Positions 54,539 to 63,905 of a stretch of DNA of 64,000 nucleotides are shown piece by piece. The notes under the pieces are model-generated. The model was given only the letters and a program-made list of their open reading frames with translations, was not told where the DNA came from and made no database searches. The number at the start of each line of letters is the position of its first letter. Position 1 is the first letter of the stretch. A program made the translations under genes and the position numbers. The DNA comes from VAZQ01 sp963827585. Lineage in GTDB: Bacteria; Pseudomonadota; Alphaproteobacteria; Rhizobiales; Xanthobacteraceae. The stretch covers positions 272,465 to 336,464 of the forward strand of contig CAWHCK010000059.1 of the NCBI GenBank assembly GCA_963827585.1, written 5' to 3'.

Positions 54539-54677
54539 GCCCGCGACGATTGGGCATGAAGCGCCGCGATGCCCTGTCGCTTGGCACACCGCTCAAAACT
54601 TCTGTGATGAAGAAATTCCGCCCCGGCGCGCCGCCGCTCGACGCCGGATGCGGATCACCTGACGGGCGGACTTCGTT

Positions 54678-54753
54678 GCGGCCCCTCGGCGAGATGAAGC
54701 GCCGAGGGCCGCGGAGAGAAGAGATGAAGTCCGGCGCCCTGGCAGGCGCCGTC
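54678..54753 (+). promoter_or_regulatory. Paired hairpins in the leader of the DUF3102 gene
   Basis: GCGGCCCCTCGGCG (54678-54691) and CGCCGAGGGCCGCG (54700-54713) form a strong stem with loop AGATGAAG. A second, palindromic GGCGCC..GGCGCC lies near 54738-54755. GAGATGAAG recurs before both. They could be an operator or a leader structure. Confidence 0.4.
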
Positions 54754-54769
54754 ATTCCGAGGAGCGATT

Positions 54770-55267
54770 ATGGTCGATATATCGAGCGTTCTCACCAACG
54801 TCAACGCTGACCTCTCTGTTCTCGCCGAGCAAACCCGCGCGCACGTGCAGGCCGGCAACCTCGCCGTCGCTAACGGCGTGGCATTCTGGAAGGCCGCTGG
54901 CGACACCCTTCTCGCCGCAAAAGCGCAGATCCCGCATGGCGGCTGGCTCAAGCATCTCAAGGACTGTGACCTCAGCGAGGATAAGGCCGAGCGATACATG
55001 CACTTGGCCCGCCATCGTGCGGAGCTCGAGAATTCCGCACGAGTGCGGAATTTAACGCTGACCGGCGCCCTGCGCCTGATCAATGGCGCGAAGCCGGGCC
55101 GCAAATCAAAGCCTCCCGTCACCGTCTCCAAACTCGATCCGCTTGCCTGGAGCGATGCCAGCGCTGAAGAGCGGCGGCGTTTTCTCGACGCGATTGGCAT
55201 CGGCTCCGTACTCAAGGCGATGCCGCCCAGTGGCGTAGCCCTTAGAGGCATCTGTGCTCGAGCGTGA
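54770..55267 (+). CDS. DUF3102-like protein
   Basis: An intact 165-residue protein from ATG 54770, preceded by GAGGAG. AHVQAGNLAVANGVAFWKAAG, HGGWLKHLKDCDLSEDKAER and YMHLARHRAELE match the DUF3102 pattern found in phages and plasmids; the GGWLxHLxxxDLSExxAxRYM part looks like a DNA-binding helix set. The C-terminus (EERRRFLDAIGIGSVLKAMP) is typical of rhizobial members. It overlaps the next ORF by 14 bp. Confidence 0.75.
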   Translation: MVDISSVLTNVNADLSVLAEQTRAHVQAGNLAVANGVAFWKAAGDTLLAAKAQIPHGGWLKHLKDCDLSEDKAERYMHLARHRAELENSARVRNLTLTGALRLINGAKPGRKSKPPVTVSKLDPLAWSDASAEERRRFLDAIGIGSVLKAMPPSGVALRGICARA

Positions 55268-55529
55268 AGTCGTACCCAACCCGGCGACGACCACGGAACA
55301 AACGACCGTTCCCGGCCAGGATGGACTCGACATTCCTGAAATTTTGCGGCGCGAACTAACGCCTCCGTCCGTCTCGAAAACGGCCAACACGCGACTGGTG
55401 GACAACGCGCCGTCGCGGAAAAAAGTCAGCACGATTGCAAAGGCCGCATCGTTGCCGGCGCTCAAATCAATCCTTCGTCTCCGGTGCACGACGACTGTTT
55501 CGCGGCTATCGGAAGCTTTCGGCCGATGA
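55254..55529 (+). CDS. Hypothetical element protein
   Basis: A 91-residue frame from GTG 55254, overlapping the DUF3102 gene. The N-terminal half (VPGQDGLDIPEILRREL) looks like a conserved short motif; the C-terminal half turns Ser/Arg-rich and may be out of frame. No known family. Bases 55530-55736 hold nothing recognisable. Confidence 0.35.
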   Translation: MLEREVVPNPATTTEQTTVPGQDGLDIPEILRRELTPPSVSKTANTRLVDNAPSRKKVSTIAKAASLPALKSILRLRCTTTVSRLSEAFGR

Positions 55530-55736
55530 ACTTAAGCGCGCGTCTTAACAATCCGGCGCGCAGCTGGCCGCGGCCAACAATTTTCCCCTGAGCAATGGCG
55601 CACCGTCGAACGCATGCGCGCTCGCGCGGTTGAGCTGAAGCGAGCGACGTCCGCGTCGAGTCAAGAGCGCACGATGACGGCTACAGCTTAGAAATTGTTT
55701 CGTGCAGTGCGGCCATTGTGAAAGGTGCTGACGCGA

Positions 55737-56291
55737 TGACGTTAGGATCACATCAAACAAGTGTCGGCAAGACACAAGTTCACATCACGCCGCGCTGGAT
55801 TATCGACAGGCTCGGACCATCGACCTGATCCTGCCGCTGCCACCCCGCCCATGGAATTGCGCCCAACGCAACTTCACTGAGTGCGATGACGGCTTGGCGC
55901 GCGAGTGGAACGGTCGTGTTTGGCTCAATCCTCCGTTTGATCGGTATCAGGTCGCACGGTGGTCCAGCGTCTCGCCGAGCAGGGCTGTGGCACTGCTTTG
56001 CTGCACGCGCGCACGGAGGCTGATTGGTTCGAACCAATATGGTCGCGTGCTTGCGGCATCCTGTTCATGTCCGACCGCATTCATTTCCACCGCCCGGACG
56101 GTTCTCGCCAGCCTGCGAACAGTGGCGCGCCGCCGGTGCTCATCGCCTTCGGAGAAGAGGATCTTCTCCGTCTGCGAGAGAGCGACATCCACGGCTTCCT
56201 GACCACCGAATGGCATGAAATAGGAATTCTTTCAGGACCTGGCGTTGAGCTCGCGGCCGTCAGCAGCGCGCCCTTGGGAGCGACGCCATGA
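55737..56291 (+). pseudogene. Phage-type DNA N6-adenine methyltransferase, frameshifted
   Basis: ATG 55737 opens TLGSHQTSVGKTQVHITPRW (phage Dam-type start). Single-base losses near 55823-55850 disturb the FDLDPAAAT-like motif I region. The catalytic motif NPPF in WNGRVWLNPPFDRYQ is intact. Near 55960 a G is missing (CGGTGGTCCAGC where a Trp-Val-Gln reading needs TGGGTCCAG), and the rest (QRLAEQGCGTALLHARTEAD and HEIGILSGPGVELAAV) continues in another frame to 56291. Intact homologues methylate adenine and protect element DNA from restriction. Confidence 0.75.
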
Positions 56292-56833
56292 GCCAACGCG
56301 TCTCCGGTTTCAAACGTCTCCCTGGAAAGTTACAGCACCATCGAGGCCTGGCCGGTTCGCGCGCTGCTCACGCATCTGCCGATCCGGTCAGCGTGGGATC
56401 CCTGCGAGGGCGGCGGCAGCTTGCTAGCGCTGCTGCAGCGTTATGGCGTCGAGCCGGTCGGTACCGGTCATGATTTTTTCACGATCCGCAAGCCGCCGGT
56501 CGAAGTCGATGCAATCGTGATGAATCCGCCATACGGCGAGCTACGGCGCGGAGAGTTGGCAGTGCGCTTCTTGGAGCACGCCTTGACGCTCCCCGTGCAA
56601 TACATCGCCGCATTGTTACCGATTGACTTCGACAGCGCGATCGGCCGCCAGCACCTATTCCGACAGTCCCAAGTTTCATCGGCAAAATCGTTTTACTTGG
56701 CCGTCTGCGCTGGATCCCGGATTCGACGGGGTCGCCATCGACCAATCACTGCTGGTTGCTCTGGGATCGCGCCAACGTCGAAGCGCCGACGATCAGATAT
56801 GCCAGCAAGCATGACCGGGATGGCGCGCCATGA
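56288..56833 (+). pseudogene. SAM-dependent DNA methyltransferase (NPPY type), frameshifted
   Basis: ATG 56288 overlaps the previous stop (ATGA). After MSQRVSGFKRLP the sense passes to YSTIEAWPVRALL and AWDPCEGGGSLLALL (motif I), followed by IVMNPPYGELRRGE, the catalytic NPPY. Near 56690 a further shift is needed to read LGRLRWIPDSTGSPSTNH and CWLLWDRANVEAP to the stop at 56831. The fold is a class I methyltransferase, probably acting on DNA. It is a second methyltransferase next to the first, with a different target likely. Confidence 0.75.
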
Positions 56834-57163
56834 GTGGAGCCCGACACCGCCGAAAAGGTGATCGCATTGAACGCGAGATCGTCGAGCGGCACAGAGCTAT
56901 CGGTGTTCATGCCGAACGTTATCCGCTGAGCGGCGCCAATCGATTCCGCGGCAGCGGCACGATGTCGACATCTATCCTTTCGGCAAAGATGAAGCGCCGA
57001 TCGTCGGTATTCAAAGGCGCGCAAGAACGGCGCCGGCTTTGTGCAACTCGAGACCTGGCTCGGCGAATACGACGTGCTGTTCCTGCGCCGGAATAACGCT
57101 GATCCCATGGTGCTGCTGCCGTGGCGCGTTTGGGCAGCGCTGCTCTCAAAGGTGCAGCGATGA
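56830..57163 (+). pseudogene. PD-(D/E)XK-like nuclease (Holliday-junction-resolvase/VRR-NUC-like), frameshifted
   Basis: ATG 56830 overlaps the methyltransferase stop (ATGA). MSGARHRRKGDRIEREIVER and AERYPLSGANRFRGSG are typical of small phage nucleases. Shifts near 56957 and 57022 lead to HDVDIYPFGKDEAPIVG and then KARKNGAGFVQLETWLGEYD, LPWRVWAALL and the stop at 57161. The acidic and Lys residues of the PD-ExK site appear in DVDIYPFG and KARKNG, but one of the catalytic acids is not clear. Confidence 0.6.
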
Positions 57164-57537
57164 GACGACGGTCAGAAAAAGAACAGACACTTCAAGACAA
57201 CGCGCATTTGCTGCGCGCGTGGAAACGCTGGCACCGCGAGCAACTCGAACAATCGCTCTGCGGCCTACACCGCGACGTGCTCGAGCGTCTGATGCTGCAG
57301 CTCGAAAATCTGCAATCCGCACGCGAACTCGTCGGCTTCATCGAAGTACAAGATTGGGCCGCGATCGATGCCAATACACGCTTGATCGCACTGCACGAAA
57401 TCAACGCCGCAATCACACGGTTGCGCGAACGCAACGGCCTAACACCCATCGATGATCCGTTGCCCGGCGCACCGGAGAATGCCTTCCGGATCATCAAGAC
57501 GATCATGACCAGTTTCCCGCTACAGGCGGGAAAGTAG
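57160..57537 (+). CDS. Hypothetical element protein
   Basis: An intact 125-residue, almost all-helical protein from ATG 57160, overlapping the nuclease stop (ATGA). It is rich in Leu, Glu and Arg (LEQSLCGLHRDVLERLMLQL) with a short C-terminal SFPLQAGK. Not recognised. Coupling to the nuclease and methyltransferase suggests a shared role. Confidence 0.65.
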   Translation: MRRRSEKEQTLQDNAHLLRAWKRWHREQLEQSLCGLHRDVLERLMLQLENLQSARELVGFIEVQDWAAIDANTRLIALHEINAAITRLRERNGLTPIDDPLPGAPENAFRIIKTIMTSFPLQAGK

Positions 57538-57573
57538 GCCGAAACTGAGTTCGGCAAATAATAGGAGCGTAAC

Positions 57574-58391
57574 ATGGGAAATGACGTAACGAAAAAAGCG
57601 GAAGACGAACTCTGCAACCTTGATGGTTTTGATGGTTTTACCGACGAAGCCGAAAGCGGAGAACAGAATCAAGATCAATTTGTTGGTGGGCGTGTGATCC
57701 AAGGTAGCACGCATCAACTTCACCAATGAAGCGGTCTGGACGGACGCTGCCAAACAGAAACTGCCCGCCGATCTCGAGCTTATGGTGGTCGACATCAGCC
57801 GCATCGTACAGAAGTGGGGCAAGGACAATCTGCCCGATGGACCGCCGATCATCCTCGCTCCAGGTCAAAAATTTCCGGACATCGGAGCTATGAACGCGAA
57901 GTGTCCGAAGACCGAATGGCGCGAACGTTTCGGCAAGTTGGAGGGGCCGTATCAAGCGCAGCACGTCGTGTACATGCTCTACCCCAAGACCATGAATAAG
58001 TATTCGTGGCCGACGAGCACCGCCGGCGGAAACATTTGCGTCAGCGACTTGGTCGAAAAAACCAATCTGATGCGGCGGTTTCGCGGGCAGCGGGTCTTTG
58101 CCGTCGTCAAGTTGACAGCACGCTCATGTCCAAGAGGTATAACCGCCAACGGCCGGACCTCATTGTGCAGCGTTGGGTTACGCTCGATAAGCCCGATGCA
58201 TTGCCGACGCCGGAAACGCCCGCAATCACCGGACCGACGACGCCGCCGACCACCGGACCGGCGACGCCGCCAACTCGACACCGGCCGCAGCCAAACCCGC
58301 CGCGGCAAAGCAGGCGCTCGATCAATTTGGAATGCGGATCGCCATGCCGCCGTCTGCCGGAGAGGTGACCGGGGACGAAATTCCATTCTGA
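57574..58391 (+). pseudogene. Hypothetical replication-associated protein, frameshifted
   Basis: ATG 57574 starts MGNDVTKKAEDELCNLDGFD. After VGGRVIQG near 57702 the frame passes to ARINFTNEAVWTDAAKQKLP and GKDNLPDGPPIILAPGQKF. Near 58105 it passes again to STLMSKRYNRQRPDLIVQRW, and then to AKQALDQFGMRIAMPPSAGE, ending at 58389. A Pro/Thr-rich linker (TPETPAITGPTTPPTT) precedes the end. Its place just ahead of a DNA polymerase suggests a single-strand-binding or accessory protein, which is inference. Confidence 0.5.
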
Positions 58392-58462
58392 CCTCGGGAC
58401 TGCAACTCGATGCCGCTCCAAAGAGAGGGCGGCATCAGGATGCAGTTCCGGAGTTTTGACCA

Positions 58463-60650
58463 ATGTCCGAATGGACCCCACTGTCCGAGCTACCCGACCT
58501 ACGTCGCGCCGGTATCATCGCGCTCGATACCGAGACCAAGGATGACGGACTGCTCGCGAACCGCGGGTCGGGCTGGCCATTCGGTGACGGCTATGTCTGC
58601 GGTGTCAGCGTTGCCTACCGCGCCGACGGCGAAATCCGCGCGCACTATCTCCCGCTGTGTCACCCCGACAGCCAGAACTTTGATCGCGAGCAGGTCTTCC
58701 GGTGGCTGCGAGATCCACGTTGCTTCCGACGTGGGCATCGTCACCCAGAACGGTCTCTACGATTGGGGATGGCTGCGCACCGAGGCCGGCATCAAGATGC
58801 CGCCCTCTGAGCGGCTCGAAGAGATCGGCGCGCTCGCGACCATCGTCGACGAGAACCGCTATAGCTACAGCCTCGACGCCCTCTGTGCCTGGCGCGGCCT
58901 CCCCGGCAAGGACGAGACCTTACTGAAGCAGGCAGTTAAAGCCTGTGGCTTCAAGGTCAGCAAGAAGAACCCGCTGCAATCGCATATCTGGCGGGTGCCG
59001 GCGCGGTATGTTGGACCCTACGCCGAGGCTGACGCGGCGAACACGCTCGCGCTATTCGAGAGCCTCGACCCCGTCCTCGACAAGGAGGGCACGCGCGCCG
59101 CCTACCGGCTTGAGGTTGACCTGCTGCCGATGGTGCATGAGATGCGCCGCCGCGGCATTCGTATCGACACCGCCGCGGCCGAGCAGGCGCGCGACCTATT
59201 GCTGCAGAAACGCGACGCCGCGCTCGCCGAGCTGTCCGAGAAGCTTGGCATGCGCGTCGGCATGGAGGAGATCGGCCGCAACAAATGGCTGACGCAAACC
59301 TTCGATGCACAGGGCATCACCTACCCGTACACGAAAAAAGGCACTCCGTCCTTCACGGCCGGCACCACCGGCTGGATGCACAAGCACGAGCACTGGCTGC
59401 CGCAGCTGATCGTGAAGGCCGACAAGGCCCACAACGCGGCAACGAAATTTCTTGAGACCTACATTCTGGGGCACGCGGTGAACGGGCGCATTCACGCCGA
59501 AATTCATCCGCACCGCTCGGACGACGGCGGTACCCGCTCGTTGCGGTTCTCATATTCCCATCCACCGCTGCAGCAGATGACCGCGCACGATGAGGAGCTG
59601 GCGCCGCTGATCCGCGGCGTGTTCCTGCCGGAGGAAGGAGAAGTGTGGGCCAAGCCCGATGTCTCGCAGCAGGAATTTCGGTTCATCGTGCATTACGCGG
59701 TCGAGCAGGGTTTGCGAAAGGCGAAGGAGGCTGCCGAGCGCTACCGCACTGACCCCAATACGGACTTTCACCAGCTCGTTTCCGATTGGACCGGACTCGA
59801 GCGGGCGTCGGCGAAGAACATCAACTTCGCCAAGGCATTTGGTGCTGGTGTGCGAAAGTTCGCGGCGATGATCGGCAAGCCGGAAGCCGAGGCGCGCGCG
59901 ATCTATGCCAAGTACGACCGCGAGCTTCCATTCGTCCGGCAGCTTGCCGCGCGCTGCCAAAACACCGCTGCCAAGCAGGGCTACCTCGAGCTCTACGATG
60001 GGGCGCGTCGGCATTGGGACGCCTGGGAAGCACCGGAGATCGCTTGGACCAAGGGCATGGGGCCGTGCTCGCGCGAAGAGGCGGAGCGCCGCGTTCGCGA
60101 CCCCAACCATCCCTGGCACCGTCGCTGGATCCGGCGGGCCGAGACCCACAAAGCGATGAACGCGCTGATCCAGGGCTCGGCGGCGCGCCACACCAAGCTG
60201 TGGATGCGGGCTTGCTGGCGCGAAGGCATCGTGCCGCTCCTGCAGATGCACGACGCCCTGGACTGCTCGGTGGCGTCGCCGGAGCTGGCGGAGCGGGTCG
60301 CGCAACTGGGTCGCGAGGCGGTCACGCTCGAAGTGCCGATGCAGGTCGACCTGAAGTTTGGCCGGTCCTGGGGCGACGCCAAACATACGTGGGAGGAGCT
60401 CACCGGGACCGCACCTGCACCCAAGCAGAGCCCGAACCCGCGCCTAAGCCCGAGCCCGAGCCCGAGCCCAAGCCCAAACCCGAGCCGCAATCCGAAACCC
60501 AAGCCCAAGCCCAAGCCCGAGCCCGAGCCCGAGCCGCAGCTTTCGGAACCGGCCACGGAAGCACCGGAGACACCGCCACCTCCGCCGGAAGATCCCCCTG
60601 AAGGAGAAGAAGGCCCCGCCGCCGCCGCCGCTGGAGATCGAGCTCACTAG
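58463..60650 (+). pseudogene. Family A DNA polymerase with 3'-5' exonuclease, one frameshift
   Basis: The first frame from ATG 58463 carries exonuclease motif I (IIALDTETKDDGLLA). Near 58713 one base is lost, and the remainder (ASDVGIVTQNGLYDWGWL onward) is in a second frame. Polymerase motif A is KPDVSQQEFRFIVHYA. Motif B is RASAKNINFAKAFGAG, where the usual Tyr is Phe. Motif C is MHDALDCS, where the usual HDE is HDA. About 640 residues of the polymerase part are uninterrupted. The tail is a long Pro-rich KP/EP repeat that leads towards the primase. It would replicate the element. With one base restored it would be complete except for the motif C change. Confidence 0.88.
60429..60537 (+). 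repeat. Low-complexity CCCGAG/CCCAAG tandem repeat
   Basis: Imperfect 6-bp units encoding Pro-Glu or Pro-Lys (or Pro-Ser in another frame) between the polymerase and primase parts. All three frames stay open here, so indels are tolerated. Confidence 0.85.
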
Positions 60651-62283
60651 GCTCACCAAGGACGGCGGGCCGCTCACCAAGCAAATCTCCCTGTCTCCCG
60701 ACGGCACGCTGGTGAAAGACGGCTCGGCCTGCGTGATGGCACACGGCACGGCCGAGCGCGTGCAGAGTTGCCGGCGTCGATGCGCTCGGCGCGTTGATCG
60801 AAGACCTGGCGCCGTCACAGGCGATCGCGCTCGGCACCCTGCGCGCGGACCTACCGGACAAGGTTGAGGTCGCCACCAAGAAGAGCTGGTTAATGGCGTC
60901 GCGCGGCCGGACATCATCGCCCGTACCGGCGCCAACATCGTCTATCACGGCCCGGCGTTCGCGTTGCTCGACTTTGACACCAAGGGGATGCCGGCCGGCG
61001 TCGCGGCCGAGCTGCAGCGGCTCGGTGGCTTCTGGCCGGCGTTGGTGACGGTGCTGCCGGCCTTAGGCGACGTGGCCCGCGTGACGCGGCGCTCCACCAG
61101 CGCCGGACTGTCGCGCGCCGATACCGGTGAAGCCCTGCCGGGATCGGACGGGATTCACGTCTATGTCGCGGAGAAGGACGGTGCCGATAGCGAGCGGTTT
61201 CTGCGGGCGCTGCATGACCGATGCTGGCTGGCCGGGCTCGGATGGATGATGGTCAGCGCCAGCGGCGCCCTGCTCGAGCGCTCGATCGTCGACCGGATGG
61301 TTGGGGGGCCGGAGCGGCTGGTGTTTGAGGGCGGGCCGGTCCTGGTGCCGCCGCTGCAGCAGGACAAGGAGAGCCGCCGCCCGATCGCCGTTGATGGGGT
61401 GGCGCTCGACACGGTGGCGGTGTGCCCGCCACTATCGATCGTCGAGCGGGCGCGGCTCGATGAACTCAAGGCGAGGGAGCGCGAGCGGCTCGCGCCAGAG
61501 ATGGCAAAGGCGCGAGCGGCGTTCGTCGAGGCACAGGCCAAGAAGCTCGTCGCGCGCACCGGCATGTCGGAGCAGGCCGCCAAGCAGGTGATCGTCCGCC
61601 AGTGCGAGGGCGTGCTGCGGCCGGATATCGTGCTGCCGTTTGACGATCCGGAGCTGGCCGGCTGCACCGTCGGCGACGTGCTCGCTGACCCGGAGCGCTT
61701 CGAGGGCGAGACGCTGGCCGACCCGCTCGAAGGCGTCGGCTACGGCCGCTGCGTCGCCAAGATCATGCGCCGGGCCGACGGCACGCCGTGGATCCATTCG
61801 TTTGCCCACGGCCGCACGACCTATGCGCTCAAGCACGACGCCACCAGCGTGCGCAAGGCGATGGAGAAGGCGGCGAAGGATGAGGTGGTGGCGACATTCG
61901 CCCTGCTCGCCGCCGGCGCCGACATCGACGCGGTCGAGCTGGCGGAACTGCGTCAGCTGGCGAAGAAGCTTTCCGGCGTCGGTCTGCGCGCAATCGACGA
62001 CGCGCTCAAATCGGCGCAGCAGCAACAGGCCGCGCAGAACGCCAAGGCCGCGCGTGCCCACCAGGCCGCCCGCCGGCAGGACCCGCGGCCGCAGATCCGG
62101 TCGCCGTTCCCGGATGAGCCGTGGCTGCCGCAGATGGATGTGCTGAACGAGGTCATCGGTGGCGTGATCGCTGCCAGGCCGCCGGCGCGCGATATCGATG
62201 GCGACGCGATGCGGATGCGCAAGCTCCCGGTCCCCAACATGCACGCCTTTATCGACGCCAACCAGGAAGGAGACGACGAATGA
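60631..62283 (+). pseudogene. AEP-like primase, N-terminal part frameshifted
   Basis: The conserved start LEIELTRLTKDGGPLTKQ is at 60631 but has no start codon: the codons upstream are Pro and Lys and continue the polymerase tail. Shifts near 60766 and 60885 join DGSACVMAHGTAER, SQAIALGTLRADLP and ELVNGVARPDIIARTGA. From about 60895 the frame is clean to 62283. LLDFDTKGMP fits AEP motif I (hhhDhD), and GSDGIHVYV fits motif II (sxH). The C-terminal half has HSFAHGRTTYALK and ends in DANQEGDDE. It would make primers for the polymerase; it may be fused to it. The stop overlaps the next ATG. Confidence 0.75.
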
Positions 62284-62534
62284 CCAGACTGCCGAAGCCG
62301 AAACAGTGGGTGTTCTCGCGCGAGACCCAATTGGAAAGCGGGGAGCACCACATCGATGCCCTCGATAGTGAAGGCGTCCCGATCCGGCTATGCACCAAAA
62401 AGCATATCCCGGGCACACATCCTTTCACCTCAGACGGCGCCAATCCGAGGGAGACGACCAATGACCAAATTGCCACCGCCCGAGCAATGGGTGCTCTGCA
62501 AAATGAACGAGATGGAAGTCGCCGAGATGATTGA
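62280..62534 (+). CDS. Small protein between primase and helicase
   Basis: An 84-residue frame from ATG 62280, overlapping the primase stop (ATGA). MTRLPKPKQWVFSRETQ is nearly the same as the helicase start MTKLPPPEQWVLCKMNE, 181 bp away. The middle (HHIDALDSEGVPIRLCTKKH) is protein-like. The last 74 bp overlap the helicase start in another frame and may be out of frame. Function unknown. Confidence 0.5.
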   Translation: MTRLPKPKQWVFSRETQLESGEHHIDALDSEGVPIRLCTKKHIPGTHPFTSDGANPRETTNDQIATARAMGALQNERDGSRRDD

Positions 62535-63870
62535 GAGGTACATCGATTTCTACGTCGAGGACAAGAATGGCAATCGCCGTTCGGTGCATCTCCCGATGCA
62601 ATTCGTGCGGCACTTCATGCGGCGACATGACGGCGCGCTGCCAACGACAACGGCATACGCCACCATCCCCATCGTCCTGGCGGATGGGAACCTGCTGGCC
62701 CCGGAGGGTCTCGACCGCGAGCGCGGCATCCAGTTCCTCATCCAGGATGAGCTACGGGCGGTTATCCCGCAGGGCCAGGACTGCACCCCGGAGCGAGTGA
62801 AGGCGGCGATGGAGTTCCTGTGTGACGAGTGGCTGGTCGATGTCGCCACCGACTACGTCGGCAAGGCGACAATCATTGCCGCCGCGCTCACCCTGATCGA
62901 GCGCTCGTTGCTACCGGACCGGCCGTGCTTCTTCATCACCGCCGGGCGGCGCGGCAACGGTAAGACCACGACGATCATCATGCTGATCATAGCCGTCACC
63001 GGGGGAAGGCCGGCAGCGGCGGCGTGGTCGTCCAACGAGGAGGAGCGGCGCAAGGCGCTGATGAGCTACTTCCTCCACGGCGTGCCGTATATCTTGTGGG
63101 ACAACATCCCGCGCGGCATGCAGATCTCGTGCCCGCACATCGAAAAGTCCTGCACCTCGGCGTACTACTCCGACCGCAGGCTCGGCGTCAGCGAGATGGT
63201 TTGCACCGCTGCCTCAACCATCCACTTCTTCACCGGCAACAATATCGGGGCGAGGGGCGACCTGGCCTCACGCAGCCTCCACATCCGCCTCGACGTTGAC
63301 CGCGTCGACCCCGAGAACCGGGCGTTCAAGCACCCGGACCCGATTGGATGGACGGAGAACCACCGCGCCGAGATCCTGGCCGCACTCTACACCATCCTGC
63401 TAGGCAACCCGCAGCTCAAGGCGGCGCGCGACGCGGAGGGCAAGACCAGATTTAAGATGTGGTGGCGACTGGTCGGCTCGGCGGTCGAGAATGCCGCCAA
63501 GCTCGCCGGGCAGGAGCTCGACTTCCAGAAATTGTTCATCACGCAAGAGGAGGACGACGAGGAATCGGCATCACTCGCCGATGTGCTCGATGTCCTGGTG
63601 AAGAAATGGCCGGACCAGTTCACGGCGAGCGATGTGGCGGGGATGATCAACAACCCGTGCCCGAACGAGGACGAACAGACGCTGCGCGAGTATCTGCTGC
63701 CGGGCGCCCTGCCCAACCACGTGTTCTCGGCAAAATCCATCGGCAAGCTGCTGAAACAGCACCTCGACGAGCCGGTCCACAGTGGTGAGCGCACGCTTGT
63801 CCTGCGTTCGTGGGAGGATAAGCACATCAAGCTGCGCGTCTATGGCGTGCGCACCATCACGACGCCGTAG
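62461..63870 (+). CDS. Replicative AAA+/SF3-like helicase
   Basis: An intact 469-residue ATPase from ATG 62461. Walker A is AGRRGNGKTTTIIML, Walker B YILWDNIPRG, and a sensor-1-like Asn is in HFFTGNNIGARGDLASRSLH, whose Arg residues may serve as the arginine finger. Downstream are TRFKMWWRLVGSAVE and a C-terminal winged-helix-like region (LLPGALPNHVFSAKSIGKLL). The overall layout matches the helicase half of large phage/plasmid primase-helicases. It would unwind the element for the polymerase. It is the last complete gene of the window. Confidence 0.85.
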   Translation: MTKLPPPEQWVLCKMNEMEVAEMIERYIDFYVEDKNGNRRSVHLPMQFVRHFMRRHDGALPTTTAYATIPIVLADGNLLAPEGLDRERGIQFLIQDELRAVIPQGQDCTPERVKAAMEFLCDEWLVDVATDYVGKATIIAAALTLIERSLLPDRPCFFITAGRRGNGKTTTIIMLIIAVTGGRPAAAAWSSNEEERRKALMSYFLHGVPYILWDNIPRGMQISCPHIEKSCTSAYYSDRRLGVSEMVCTAASTIHFFTGNNIGARGDLASRSLHIRLDVDRVDPENRAFKHPDPIGWTENHRAEILAALYTILLGNPQLKAARDAEGKTRFKMWWRLVGSAVENAAKLAGQELDFQKLFITQEEDDEESASLADVLDVLVKKWPDQFTASDVAGMINNPCPNEDEQTLREYLLPGALPNHVFSAKSIGKLLKQHLDEPVHSGERTLVLRSWEDKHIKLRVYGVRTITTP

Positions 63871-63878
63871 ACTGGTCT

Positions 63879-63905
63879 GCGGGGTTTGCGGGGTTTGCGG
63901 GGTTT
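63879..63905 (+). repeat. Three direct 9-bp repeats GCGGGGTTT
   Basis: Units at 63879-63887, 63888-63896 and 63897-63905 lie directly behind the helicase stop, followed by GTTTTAGCCCCTCCC. They could be iterons of a replication origin or simple slippage. The remaining bases to 64000 hold no gene. Confidence 0.6.
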
